In this document: positions 1 to 7,671 of the stretch, in pieces
How the letters are laid out: each line of letters opens with the position of its first letter
How positions within the stretch are numbered: the first letter of the stretch is position 1
Source of the DNA: CAYSND01 sp964642235
GTDB taxonomy: Bacteria; Bacteroidota; Bacteroidia; Bacteroidales; UBA932
Direction: 5' to 3'
Assembly (NCBI GenBank): GCA_964642235.1
Contig: CAZXOP010000056.1
Span: forward strand, 1 to 11,900
Length of the DNA: 11,900 nt
Program-made: the position numbers and the translations under genes
The notes under the pieces: model-generated
Seen by the model: only the letters and a program-made list of their open reading frames with translations
What the model was told of the DNA's origin: nothing
Database searches by the model: none

Positions 1-895
1 CAATTTGGGATAATAGAGGATTAAGAAGTGGGAAAATAAGAGCCATTTTCTCTTTTATCTCTTTCGAAGAGGTTTTGGGAGCCCATTTATCAAGATTATC
101 AACAAAATCACTAAATGAATTAGAAGGGGGAGAATAATCTCTATTAGAGAGGGAAGATAACACCTTCTTTATTACAGATCTGCTACCTCCTGAAAAATCG
201 GTCAGATTAACACCGGCGTCGCTTAATATAGATAATCCCTCCTTCGCAAGGTCTCTAAGAGGGGTTTCGAAGTCATATATAATCTTATTAAGTATATCCC
301 TATACTTTTCTATAGTATCTCTATCTTTTAACTCCTTGCCACCATTACTCTTTTTTTTATACTCCTCTGAAAAGAGTTCAAAAGCTAATTTTTTAAGTTT
401 GGATGAAGCATTCCAGCTTCCTCCTTCTCGAATATTCTCTATGTATAACAGGATTACCCATTTAAGAAGTTCTTCCTCAGATGAAAGGGAATCCATCATA
501 AGGTCTATTGCCTGCTGCAATACAGCTTCATGATCAAGTTCAACATTATATGATGGATACTGCCCTAATTCCCTTGCAAAGGAGCGGAGTGTATTCTGAA
601 AAAACTTATCTATGGTGCTGACATTAAAAGCGGAGTAATCATTAAGGAGTTCAATAAGAAGCTCCTTAGCATTCCTACTCGTAACGGTAGGTGGAGAGGA
701 GATAGAAAGAGCATAAAGTTTCTCCAAAATCCTCTGTTTCATCTCATCGGTAGCCTTGTTAGTAAAAGTTACTGCTAAAATATGCTTAAAAGCAGTAGGG
801 GAAAAGCTACCACTTCCGAGGAGAATATTAAGATACTCCTCAGTAAGTCTATAGGTCTTTCCTGACCCTGCTGATGCTTTTATAATATCTAACAT
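1..895 (-). CDS. UvrD/AddA-like helicase, N-terminal part (runs off the left edge)
   Basis: The 298 complete codons read from the ATG at 895 have no stop and continue past base 1, so the gene is cut by the window edge. Seen directly: a Walker A loop ASAGSGKT at residues 7-14, an SF1 motif Ia-like AVTFTNKATDEM at 41-52, and FNVSTIDKFFQ at 90-100. This N-terminal order is typical of superfamily 1A UvrD/RecB/AddA helicases. Later motifs and any C-terminal nuclease domain lie outside the window, so plain UvrD and full AddA cannot be separated. The start lies 2 bases after the stop of the AddB-like gene, which implies co-transcription, probably translational coupling, and a joint complex. The ATP-driven motor would unwind DNA from double-strand ends. 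No Shine-Dalgarno sequence is seen; the ATG just before the Walker A loop is the natural start. Confidence 0.9.
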   Translation of the reverse strand, partial: MLDIIKASAGSGKTYRLTEEYLNILLGSGSFSPTAFKHILAVTFTNKATDEMKQRILEKLYALSISSPPTVTSRNAKELLIELLNDYSAFNVSTIDKFFQNTLRSFARELGQYPSYNVELDHEAVLQQAIDLMMDSLSSEEELLKWVILLYIENIREGGSWNASSKLKKLAFELFSEEYKKKSNGGKELKDRDTIEKYRDILNKIIYDFETPLRDLAKEGLSILSDAGVNLTDFSGGSRSVIKKVLSSLSNRDYSPPSNSFSDFVDNLDKWAPKTSSKEIKEKMALIFPLLNPLLSQI

Positions 896-897
896 AA

Positions 898-3711
898 TTA
901 TCTATTACATAATACTTTGAAGGAACAATCCTTGCAAATATCTTGATTTTCTGTACTTTTAAATGGTTTAGAAGTATCTAAAACTTCTTCTATTGTACGA
1001 CACATATAAGCTTTAAACTCATCTAACTGTTCACCAGTAACCTCCATTTCGTAAGGAGTGGTAGTAAAAATTTCTCTTAGGGAATAGACCACCATATTAG
1101 TCTTAGATACATCTGTTATCAAACCTTTATTTTTAGCAAGTAAAAGGTAACAGAAGAGCTGGAACGCAGTATATGGTCTTGAAGAGGAGCCGGCGTCAAA
1201 CATAGAGGCAATCTCTCGAAATGAGCTTTGGACTCTTCCTGTCTTATAGTCAACAATTCTGGTTATTCCTCCGTTGGAGTCCACTCTGTCTATAATTCCA
1301 AATAGTGTAACACTCTTGCTACCATCTAAGATAGAGATTGGAGTGGAGAGTTTCATCTCAGAATTATTATAAGTAAAAGGTACACGAGTTAGATCATATT
1401 TAAGAGTAGTAATTACCCCCTCTTTAAGAAGAGCCTCTATAATTTTATTTTTCCCGAATATTTCAGAGACTGATAATATTTTTTTAAAAGCTTCTAAAAT
1501 AACATCATTGTTATTCTCCAATCCCTTTATTATACCTCTTAAATCCCATTCATTAACTATTTTTCCCTCATAAGGTGAATAGACTTTTTCTAAAACACGG
1601 TGAAACAATTGTCCAAAAATAGTAGATTCAATTTCGTCTATTACTGAATCAGGCTCCTTGAGGTCAGCTATATTCTGATAATAAAACTTAAGAGAACAGT
1701 TAAGATAGGTGTCAATGGAGGAGGGGGAGAAGACCTTACTATGATTAGTATATTTATCAAACATCTCATCCCTCTTCTCTATCTCTATGCTACTCAGACT
1801 CTTTGCCGGAAGTTCATAAGAGACCTTCTTCTCCACAAGAGGTACTGAATGATGGTATTTGAGCTGTTTAACATATCTACTTACCTCCCCTGTGGTGAGC
1901 CCCTCTGTTCTCGTATCATAAATAAGATAGACATTTTTAGCTCTGTATATGCTCCTGTAAAAGTGGTATGCAGAGATGGAGTCTTGATATTCGTAAGTGG
2001 GAAGCGAGAATCCTTTACGAAGATTATATGGAATAAATGAAGAGGGGATATTTTTAGATGGGAAAACCCCCTCATTGACAGAGAGGATAATGAGGTTCTC
2101 AAAATCCAATGCCCTTGTCTCAAGGGGTCCCATAATCTGCAACCCTGCCAAAGGCTCCCCTTCGAAGGGGACTGAGGTGGTGGAGACCACCTTTTGGAGT
2201 AATCTATAATATGTCTCGATATTAATACGGAGTTTGAGATTTTTGAGTCTGTTTATACAGGTAGAGTAGTAATAGATAAACTCCTTATCCATATCATTCA
2301 GATGCTCCTTTAACTCCATAAGTATCGCCTCACCATAATGGGCAACAGTAAGGATTTTATCCTCATTATCAGGGATATTGTAATTCTTAGGGTCAAATAC
2401 TATTTCGAGGAGTCTCCCCTTTCTTAGCTCTTTTGAGGGGACAAAAATTAAATTGTTTTTAATTATATGCTCCTTAATCTTCTTTGCCTCATCATTAAGA
2501 ATAGTAACGATAAAGGGGTGGTCAAGGAGATTTAGAAGATCAGAATAATAGAAATAGACCTCTTCTTCTAAAATCTTAAACCTCTTATTAAGTTCTGATA
2601 CTGAGGAGATAAAAGAAGCTACATTACTATCAGATAATGGAAACCCCATAGTAACATTGACCTTGTTGATATATTCAGGTATGGCGTTTATTAAGGGCAT
2701 CAGACACCTCTCATCGGGAAGAACTACAGCAGTTGAAAGGGAATCTATTCTTTCAGCACCCTCCCCATTTGAGGTAATATCATCGAGTATTTTAGAAATA
2801 TAACGTGTCTGTCCGACCATTGATGGAACCCCTATTACCTCTATATAAGGGGGTGGAATAGAGTGAGCAGATTCATCCTTAATAGTGTAAAGCGAAGGGT
2901 ATCTCTTAATATTTTCATCCATAAAAAAAGATGACTTGTTTTTAGGATCACGTATGATATCCCCGTAATAATCCCAATAAAAATCAGCTTTACCCTCTTT
3001 TTTCAACCTATCTAAGAGTCTCTTTTCACATTCGTTAAGGGCATTGAGTCCCACAAAAACTACTTTTTTATATTTAGATAAAAGAGTCTCTACCGAATCT
3101 GAGTTGTCTAACTTTTCTGCCACATCACGATATATCATCCCCTCATATCCCTCCCCTTTCACTCTAAGTTCCTCTTTTAATCCAGCATATATAGGATAAA
3201 GGCTCTCCCAAAGAGAGATAAATAACTTCTCATTTTCCTTCTCTTTGGAAGGGCGTAGATTTCCCCAAAATGTCTCTATTACCTCTCTCTGATCTTCAGT
3301 TAAAAAATCATAATCTGAGGAGAGTGCTTGATAATCTGCAAGATTAGTAAAGAGTTTTTGGGTATCGACAAGATATTTATCTATATCATCAAAATCATTC
3401 AGGAGCATATCCCCCCAAAAGAAAAAATCATCAATCGTCTCTTCAGATTTTGAATGCTTAACATAAACATCATAAAGAACCTGCATAACATAAAGTCGGT
3501 CTGAGGTCCTTAATCCTGAAAGATTTGAAAAGAGAGTATTAATGGTAGTCAGTTCAGGTATAAACAGAGGTTTGGTAGCTATCTCAGCTAAATACCTTTT
3601 GAAAAAAAGGGAGGAGCGTCTATTAGGAAAGACAAAACAGTAGTCCCTTGATTCAGCTGAATGTTTACTGTAAAAAAGTTCAGCTACTCCCCTTAGAAAC
3701 TGATTTCCCAT
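898..3711 (-). CDS. AddB-like inactive-helicase/PD-(D/E)XK nuclease with Fe-S cysteines
   Basis: This 937-residue protein resembles the AddB/RecB-nuclease-like proteins of Bacteroidota that act with a UvrD/AddA helicase at double-strand breaks. The N-terminus has VFPNRR (27-32) where a helicase would carry Walker A, so ATPase activity there is unlikely. A degenerate helicase core follows, with NEGVFP at 546-551. The C-terminal nuclease domain shows H704, D808 and the DYK motif at 821-823, the expected RecB-family catalytic set. C672, C926, C929 and C935 match the AddB iron-sulfur spacing (one distant Cys, then C-x2-C-x5-C), which in AddB pins the nuclease domain. The gene sits 13 bases after pgi and 2 bases before the helicase gene. 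It has no Shine-Dalgarno sequence. Family and nuclease role are confident; the name addB is by analogy, so no symbol is given. Confidence 0.88.
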   Translation of the reverse strand: MGNQFLRGVAELFYSKHSAESRDYCFVFPNRRSSLFFKRYLAEIATKPLFIPELTTINTLFSNLSGLRTSDRLYVMQVLYDVYVKHSKSEETIDDFFFWGDMLLNDFDDIDKYLVDTQKLFTNLADYQALSSDYDFLTEDQREVIETFWGNLRPSKEKENEKLFISLWESLYPIYAGLKEELRVKGEGYEGMIYRDVAEKLDNSDSVETLLSKYKKVVFVGLNALNECEKRLLDRLKKEGKADFYWDYYGDIIRDPKNKSSFFMDENIKRYPSLYTIKDESAHSIPPPYIEVIGVPSMVGQTRYISKILDDITSNGEGAERIDSLSTAVVLPDERCLMPLINAIPEYINKVNVTMGFPLSDSNVASFISSVSELNKRFKILEEEVYFYYSDLLNLLDHPFIVTILNDEAKKIKEHIIKNNLIFVPSKELRKGRLLEIVFDPKNYNIPDNEDKILTVAHYGEAILMELKEHLNDMDKEFIYYYSTCINRLKNLKLRINIETYYRLLQKVVSTTSVPFEGEPLAGLQIMGPLETRALDFENLIILSVNEGVFPSKNIPSSFIPYNLRKGFSLPTYEYQDSISAYHFYRSIYRAKNVYLIYDTRTEGLTTGEVSRYVKQLKYHHSVPLVEKKVSYELPAKSLSSIEIEKRDEMFDKYTNHSKVFSPSSIDTYLNCSLKFYYQNIADLKEPDSVIDEIESTIFGQLFHRVLEKVYSPYEGKIVNEWDLRGIIKGLENNNDVILEAFKKILSVSEIFGKNKIIEALLKEGVITTLKYDLTRVPFTYNNSEMKLSTPISILDGSKSVTLFGIIDRVDSNGGITRIVDYKTGRVQSSFREIASMFDAGSSSRPYTAFQLFCYLLLAKNKGLITDVSKTNMVVYSLREIFTTTPYEMEVTGEQLDEFKAYMCRTIEEVLDTSKPFKSTENQDICKDCSFKVLCNR

Positions 3712-3724
3712 AATACATTAGGGA

Positions 3725-5032
3725 TTACAGTCTCTTTCTTAACTCGGCAGCAGCAGCTTCATACCCCGGTTTTCCGAGTAGTGCAAACATATTTTTCTTA
3801 TAGGCCTCCACTCCCGGTTGGTCAAAAGGATTTACCCCTAACATATAAGCAGATACCCCGCAGGCTTTCTCAAAGAAATAGAAGAGTTCACCTATATTAT
3901 ATTCATCGATTCTCTCCATCTCTATTCTTATATTAGGGACCCCTCCATCTATATGAGCCAACTTGGTGCCAAGTTCTGCCATCCTATTGCACTCCTCAAG
4001 GTGTTTCCCGGAGATAAAGTTCAATCCATCGAGATTTTGAGGGTCATTACAAATCAGCAGTTCCCTCTGCGAAGTTTTAACAGAGAGTACGGTTTCAAAG
4101 AGGGTGCGCTCCCCATCCTGAATATATTGTCCCATAGAGTGAAGGTCAGTGGTATTATTGACAGAAGCAGGAAATATCCCTTTCCCCCCCTTCCCTTCAG
4201 ATTCTCCGTAGAGTTGTTTCCACCACTCTCCGATATATTGAAGTTTAGGGTTATAATTAACCAATATCTCAATCTTCTTCCCGGAATCATAGAGGAAGTT
4301 CCTCGAAGCTGCATAAGCAACTGCAGGGTTCTCCGCGGAGCGGCTCTTGCAAACCTCCTCCATATCGCGCGCACCGCGCATTAGCTCTTTTATATCAAAT
4401 CCTGCAAGTGCAATTGGAAGGAGTCCCACAGGGGACAATACTGAAAAACGACCTCCGACATTGTCCTCAATGACAAAGGTACGATACCCTTCAGTGGTAG
4501 CAAGTCCCTTCAGGGCACCTCGCGACTTATCAGTAACCGCAACGATTCTGCGCCTTGCCCCCTCTTTGCCATATCTCTGCTCAATTTTCTCCTTTATAAG
4601 TCTAAATGCCACTGCAGGTTCTGTGGTGGTACCGGACTTGGAAATAACCACAGTTGCCACTGATTTCTTCTCAATATAATCGAAAAGTTCTGCGTGGTAC
4701 TCCTCTGAAAGATTGTGCCCCGCAAAAACAACTCTCGGTTTTTCAGGAAATAGTGCGGATTCAAAGGAGTGCGAGAGTGCCTCGATTGAGGCTTTCGCTC
4801 CAAGATAAGAGCCCCCTATTCCAATAACAACAATCAATTCCACTCCAAGTTTTTTCCAATCATCTGCTACTGCAATGCACTCCTTCAGGAGGGAGTCAGG
4901 GGTCTCGGAAGGGAGATTAAGCCAACCAAGAAAATCATTGCCCTCCCCTTTTCTGCTCTCCAAAAGATCAAAAGCGCCAAGCGCCCTCTCGGAGTATTGT
5001 GATGGGAGAGATTTAAATTCAACTTTTATCAT
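3725..5032 (-). CDS. pgi: Glucose-6-phosphate isomerase
   Basis: The product interconverts glucose-6-phosphate and fructose-6-phosphate in the cytosol, for glycolysis and gluconeogenesis. The 435 residues form a short bacterial PGI of the Bacillus type, which is usually near 450. Seen: the first SIS domain with GIGGSYLGAK (71-80) and the sugar-phosphate loop SKSGTTTEP (131-139); PGI signature 1 around DNVGGRFSVLS (190-200); GESEG with the probable catalytic Glu277; H298 in DLHSMGQ; and signature 2 ending FDQPGVEAYKK (403-413), containing the probable catalytic Lys412. Both family signatures are intact and the ends look complete. It lies 12 bases after gpsA and 13 bases before the AddB-like gene, so it is probably expressed from the gpsA promoter. 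No Shine-Dalgarno sequence precedes the ATG. Confidence 0.97.
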   Translation of the reverse strand: MIKVEFKSLPSQYSERALGAFDLLESRKGEGNDFLGWLNLPSETPDSLLKECIAVADDWKKLGVELIVVIGIGGSYLGAKASIEALSHSFESALFPEKPRVVFAGHNLSEEYHAELFDYIEKKSVATVVISKSGTTTEPAVAFRLIKEKIEQRYGKEGARRRIVAVTDKSRGALKGLATTEGYRTFVIEDNVGGRFSVLSPVGLLPIALAGFDIKELMRGARDMEEVCKSRSAENPAVAYAASRNFLYDSGKKIEILVNYNPKLQYIGEWWKQLYGESEGKGGKGIFPASVNNTTDLHSMGQYIQDGERTLFETVLSVKTSQRELLICNDPQNLDGLNFISGKHLEECNRMAELGTKLAHIDGGVPNIRIEMERIDEYNIGELFYFFEKACGVSAYMLGVNPFDQPGVEAYKKNMFALLGKPGYEAAAAELRKRL

Positions 5033-5044
5033 GTTTATATCTAT

Positions 5045-6058
5045 TTAATGTAAAACTTCCGTAAGTTCTTTAATAACTTTTACAGGTTCCAACCCCTCGT
5101 AAAGTATTTTATAGGCGGCATCTGCAATAGGCATTGGGATATTTAACTCCTTGTTAAGAATATGAATGGAGTTGGCAGCAAAATACCCCTCGGCCACCAT
5201 ATTCATCTCAAGTTGAGCCGCTTCTACTGAGTATCCTTTACCTATCATTGTTCCAAATCTCCTGTTTCTACTAAACTGCGAATAACAAGTTACAAGGAGG
5301 TCTCCTAAATATGCAGAAGTAGAGGGGACCCTTACTTTATCGGGATATGTGGCATCTAAAAACTCCACAAGTTCATTATAAGCACTTGTAATCAGGACAG
5401 ACATAAAGTTATCCCCATACCCTAAACCATGACATATACCGACTGTTACTGCATAGATATTTTTAAGTGCAGCCGCATATTCAACTCCATAAATATCTGT
5501 CCCTGCAATAGTTTTAATATACTCATTTCTAAAGGCTTCGCAGATAGATTCTGCAAGTGAAATATGTTTAGACGAGATGGTAAGGTAAGAGAGTCTCCCC
5601 ATAGAGACCTCTTCGGCATGACATGGACCACTTATTATCGCTATATCATCATAGGGAACACCATGGTAACGGTTAAAATACTCCCCTATGGTAAGATGGT
5701 CTTCAGAGACAAAACCTTTTATAGCTGAAACAAAGAACTTTCCTTTCAGAGAAGCCTCCGATTTAGACATCTCACTGATAAAATAGGCTGATGGAATAGC
5801 AAATATCAGAATATCTGATGACTCTATAATCTCGGTGATGTTATTACTCATGTAAAACTTACTCGTATCGAGATAAATAGTTTGGAGGTGCGACAAGTGA
5901 TGCCGATATTTATTAATATGGTTTATAGTGTCGGTGTCTTTGACATACCAGTTAATGGTTCGATTATTATTAGTCAGGAGTTTAACAAGGGCTGTTGCCC
6001 AACTCCCACTACCGATTACCGCATAACGCAGATTGGGGTCATTAAGATTATCTCTCAT
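5045..6058 (-). CDS. gpsA: Glycerol-3-phosphate dehydrogenase [NAD(P)+]
   Basis: The enzyme reduces dihydroxyacetone phosphate to sn-glycerol-3-phosphate, the phospholipid backbone precursor, in the cytosol. The 337 residues match the usual length. Seen: an N-terminal Rossmann loop GSGSWATA (16-23), in which the third glycine of GxGxxG is alanine, as I recall is common in Bacteroidota GpsA; IKG at 113-115; SGPCHAEE at 143-150; catalytic-type lysine K199 in AAALKN; GLGYGDN at 211-217; D253 in GDLL; and SRNRRFG at 263-269. It is the first gene of the minus-strand operon, followed 12 bases later by pgi. A good Bacteroidota promoter lies just upstream and would give a leader of only about ten bases. 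No Shine-Dalgarno sequence is present. Confidence 0.96.
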   Translation of the reverse strand: MRDNLNDPNLRYAVIGSGSWATALVKLLTNNNRTINWYVKDTDTINHINKYRHHLSHLQTIYLDTSKFYMSNNITEIIESSDILIFAIPSAYFISEMSKSEASLKGKFFVSAIKGFVSEDHLTIGEYFNRYHGVPYDDIAIISGPCHAEEVSMGRLSYLTISSKHISLAESICEAFRNEYIKTIAGTDIYGVEYAAALKNIYAVTVGICHGLGYGDNFMSVLITSAYNELVEFLDATYPDKVRVPSTSAYLGDLLVTCYSQFSRNRRFGTMIGKGYSVEAAQLEMNMVAEGYFAANSIHILNKELNIPMPIADAAYKILYEGLEPVKVIKELTEVLH

Positions 6059-6075
6059 TATTCTTCATTTGCATA

Positions 6076-6106
6076 CAAAAATACGAATTTAAAAGGAGCA
6101 TACAAT
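6076..6106 (-). promoter_or_regulatory. Candidate Bacteroidota promoter for gpsA operon
   Basis: On the minus strand, ATTG (6106-6103) is followed after 19 bases by TATTTTTG (6083-6076). The second box is a perfect match to the Bacteroides -7 element TAnnTTTG. The spacing falls within the 17-23 bases known between the -33 TTTG and -7 boxes, and the -33 box matches three of four bases. Transcription would start roughly 10 bases before the gpsA ATG at 6058. The assignment rests on motif and position only. Confidence 0.6.
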
Positions 6107-6115
6107 TAAAATCTC

Positions 6116-6123
6116 TATTTTTG
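6116..6123 (+). promoter_or_regulatory. Candidate -7 promoter element for mqnC
   Basis: TATTTTTG on the plus strand perfectly matches TAnnTTTG and is identical to the divergent gpsA box. No good TTTG lies 17-23 bases upstream, so the -33 half is weak. Its last G is also the first base of the GTG at 6123. If the element is used, transcription begins after that GTG and the ATG at 6141 must be the start. Confidence 0.45.
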
Positions 6124-7244
6124 TGGAACAATTTTTAGATATGGGTTACAATATCGACACTCTCCTTACAAAAGCCTCCTCGTTACAAGAGCTTTCATTT
6201 GATCAGGCACTCTCTCTCTATAAAAATGCCCCGCTTGTCTCGTTGATGAAAGTGGCTGATACAATTCGTTTTAAGTTACATCCCGAAAGGAAGGTTAGTT
6301 GGCAGATAGACAGAAATGTGAATTATACGAATATCTGTATTTGTGGCTGTAAGTTCTGCACATTTAGCTGTCGCCCATCAGAGAAAGAGAAAGGGTTCCT
6401 TCTCTCTCTTGAAGATTACAGAGAGAAAATAAGGGAACTTATTTCAATGGGAGGGGAGCAACTTCTACTTCAAGGGGGACTTCACCCCAAACTCGACATT
6501 CACTATTTTGAAGAACTTTTTCAAGAATTAAAGAAGATAGAACCCTCTCTTAAATTAAATGCCCTCGGTCCTCCGGAGGTGGCACATATAGCGAGGATAA
6601 GTAAAATCTCAATACAAGAGACTCTCGAAAGATTAACAGCAGCAGGGCTTGACACCCTCCCGGGGGCAGGTGCCGAGATATTATCTGATAGGGTGCGGAG
6701 AGAGCTCTCCCCTTTTAAGCCCTCTGTCGCAGAGTGGATTGAGGTTATGAGAATAGCTCATCAGCTTGGATTAAGCACTACTGCCACGATGGTTTATGGC
6801 TCCATAGAGACCGCCGAAGAGATGATAGGGCATCTTTTCCTACTTAGGGAACTCCAAAAAGAGAAACCGGAAGGGGCTCCCGGATTTCGTGCCTTTATCC
6901 CTTGGGCAATGCAGGGGATGGAGAATCGAAGTGAAAACCACTCATATCTTAGAGTGGTGGCTATCAGCAGAATAATTTTGCTAAATATACCTCATATTCA
7001 GGCTTCTTGGCTAACTATGGGGATTCCTACCGCACAGGTAGCTCTCCATTCAGGAGCGGATGATATGGGGTCGATAATGATAGAGGAGAATGTCGTATCA
7101 TCGACGAGATTGCGGGTCAATGCCCGCAATGATATCTTGGAAGTCCGCAATGAGAGTGTAATGGATGCTGAGGGGATACAAAGGGTTATAATAGAGTCAG
7201 GTTTTCAACCGTGGCTCCGGGATCAGCAATACCGCCCTCTTTGA
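6123..7244 (+). CDS. mqnC: Cyclic dehypoxanthinyl futalosine synthase (radical SAM)
   Basis: MqnC cyclises dehypoxanthinyl futalosine by radical SAM chemistry in the futalosine route to menaquinone. Read from the GTG, the product has 373 residues. The [4Fe-4S]-binding C-x3-C-x2-C is C72, C76 and C79, preceded by NYTN; an extra Cys lies at 74. Further MqnC-type signatures are LQGGLHP (116-122), AGLDTLPGAGAEIL (174-187), TTATMVYGSIET (219-230), FIPWAMQ (258-264), and the C-terminal IQASWLTMG (292-300) with DDMGSIMIEENV (313-324). These separate it from the paralogue MqnE. The start is uncertain: GTG at 6123 gives the longest frame, but ATG at 6141 (367 residues) is preferable because a -7 promoter box covers the GTG. 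It is divergent from gpsA; its 3' end overlaps rnhA by 59 bases. No other menaquinone gene is in view. Confidence 0.92.
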   Translation: MEQFLDMGYNIDTLLTKASSLQELSFDQALSLYKNAPLVSLMKVADTIRFKLHPERKVSWQIDRNVNYTNICICGCKFCTFSCRPSEKEKGFLLSLEDYREKIRELISMGGEQLLLQGGLHPKLDIHYFEELFQELKKIEPSLKLNALGPPEVAHIARISKISIQETLERLTAAGLDTLPGAGAEILSDRVRRELSPFKPSVAEWIEVMRIAHQLGLSTTATMVYGSIETAEEMIGHLFLLRELQKEKPEGAPGFRAFIPWAMQGMENRSENHSYLRVVAISRIILLNIPHIQASWLTMGIPTAQVALHSGADDMGSIMIEENVVSSTRLRVNARNDILEVRNESVMDAEGIQRVIIESGFQPWLRDQQYRPL

Positions 7245-7668
7245 TAACTTTTTCGGCAGCAGCTACTGCAAGTGCATCACACCTCTCATTTTCGGGGTGT
7301 CCGGCATGACCTTTAATCCAGACAAAAGAGACTCTATGTTTGCGATAAACTATTAAAAACCTCTGCCATAAATCAGGGTTTGCTTTCTTTGCATACCCCT
7401 TCTTCTCCCACCCGAATACCCACTTCTCATTGACTGCATTTACCACGTAAGAAGAGTCACTATAGACTGTAATAGTAGCATTTTTCCATTTTACCGCCTC
7501 AAGTCCTATAATAACTGCCAAAAGTTCCATACGATTATTGGTCGTATAAGTAAACCCTCCCGAAAGCTCCTTGTAGAGGTCTCCGCACTTTAATACCACT
7601 CCGTATCCACCGGGACCGGGATTCCCTTTTGAAGCTCCGTCAGTATAGATAGAAATAGGACGATTCAT
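7186..7668 (-). CDS. rnhA: Ribonuclease HI
   Basis: The enzyme cuts the RNA strand of RNA-DNA hybrids, for example at R-loops and Okazaki primers. The 160 residues are close to the E. coli length of 155. The catalytic acids are all present: D10 in YTDGAS, E48 in NRMEL, D71 in YSDSSYV and D131 in ENERCD, with the helper histidine H121 in KGHAGHPENERCD. The basic-protrusion region WVFGWEKKGYAKKANPDLW (83-101) is retained, marking the E. coli-like bacterial type. It starts 3 bases after the pdxA stop, so the two are probably co-transcribed. The last 19 or so residues fall in the region overlapping mqnC on the other strand. They lie beyond the last recognisable motif and are probably a variable tail. 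Confidence 0.96.
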   Translation of the reverse strand: MNRPISIYTDGASKGNPGPGGYGVVLKCGDLYKELSGGFTYTTNNRMELLAVIIGLEAVKWKNATITVYSDSSYVVNAVNEKWVFGWEKKGYAKKANPDLWQRFLIVYRKHRVSFVWIKGHAGHPENERCDALAVAAAEKVIKEGGIADPGATVENLTLL

Positions 7669-7671
7669 CTC

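Noticed and set aside
351..358. Eight-base T run; on the coding strand of the helicase gene it forms an A AAA AAG slippery heptamer in the right phase, and a -1 shift would meet TAA at once.
   Set aside because: The zero frame continues for more than 115 further codons with sensible protein, and a shift would only give a truncated product of about 183 residues. In A-rich DNA such runs arise by chance. I see no supporting upstream Shine-Dalgarno-like stimulator, and I did not model a downstream structure.
3953..4679. Two plus-strand open frames (143 and 110 codons) opposite pgi.
   Set aside because: They lie wholly antisense to a fully conserved pgi and show no recognisable domain. They are shadows of the real gene.
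6094..6098. AGGAG as a ribosome binding site for mqnC.
   Set aside because: It is more than 20 bases from the GTG and over 40 from the ATG. Only an ATT codon (6105) is at the right distance, and the organism appears not to use Shine-Dalgarno sequences.
5882..6109. Plus-strand 75-codon frame crossing the gpsA start and promoter.
   Set aside because: It is antisense to the conserved GpsA N-terminus and cofactor loop, and has no family resemblance.
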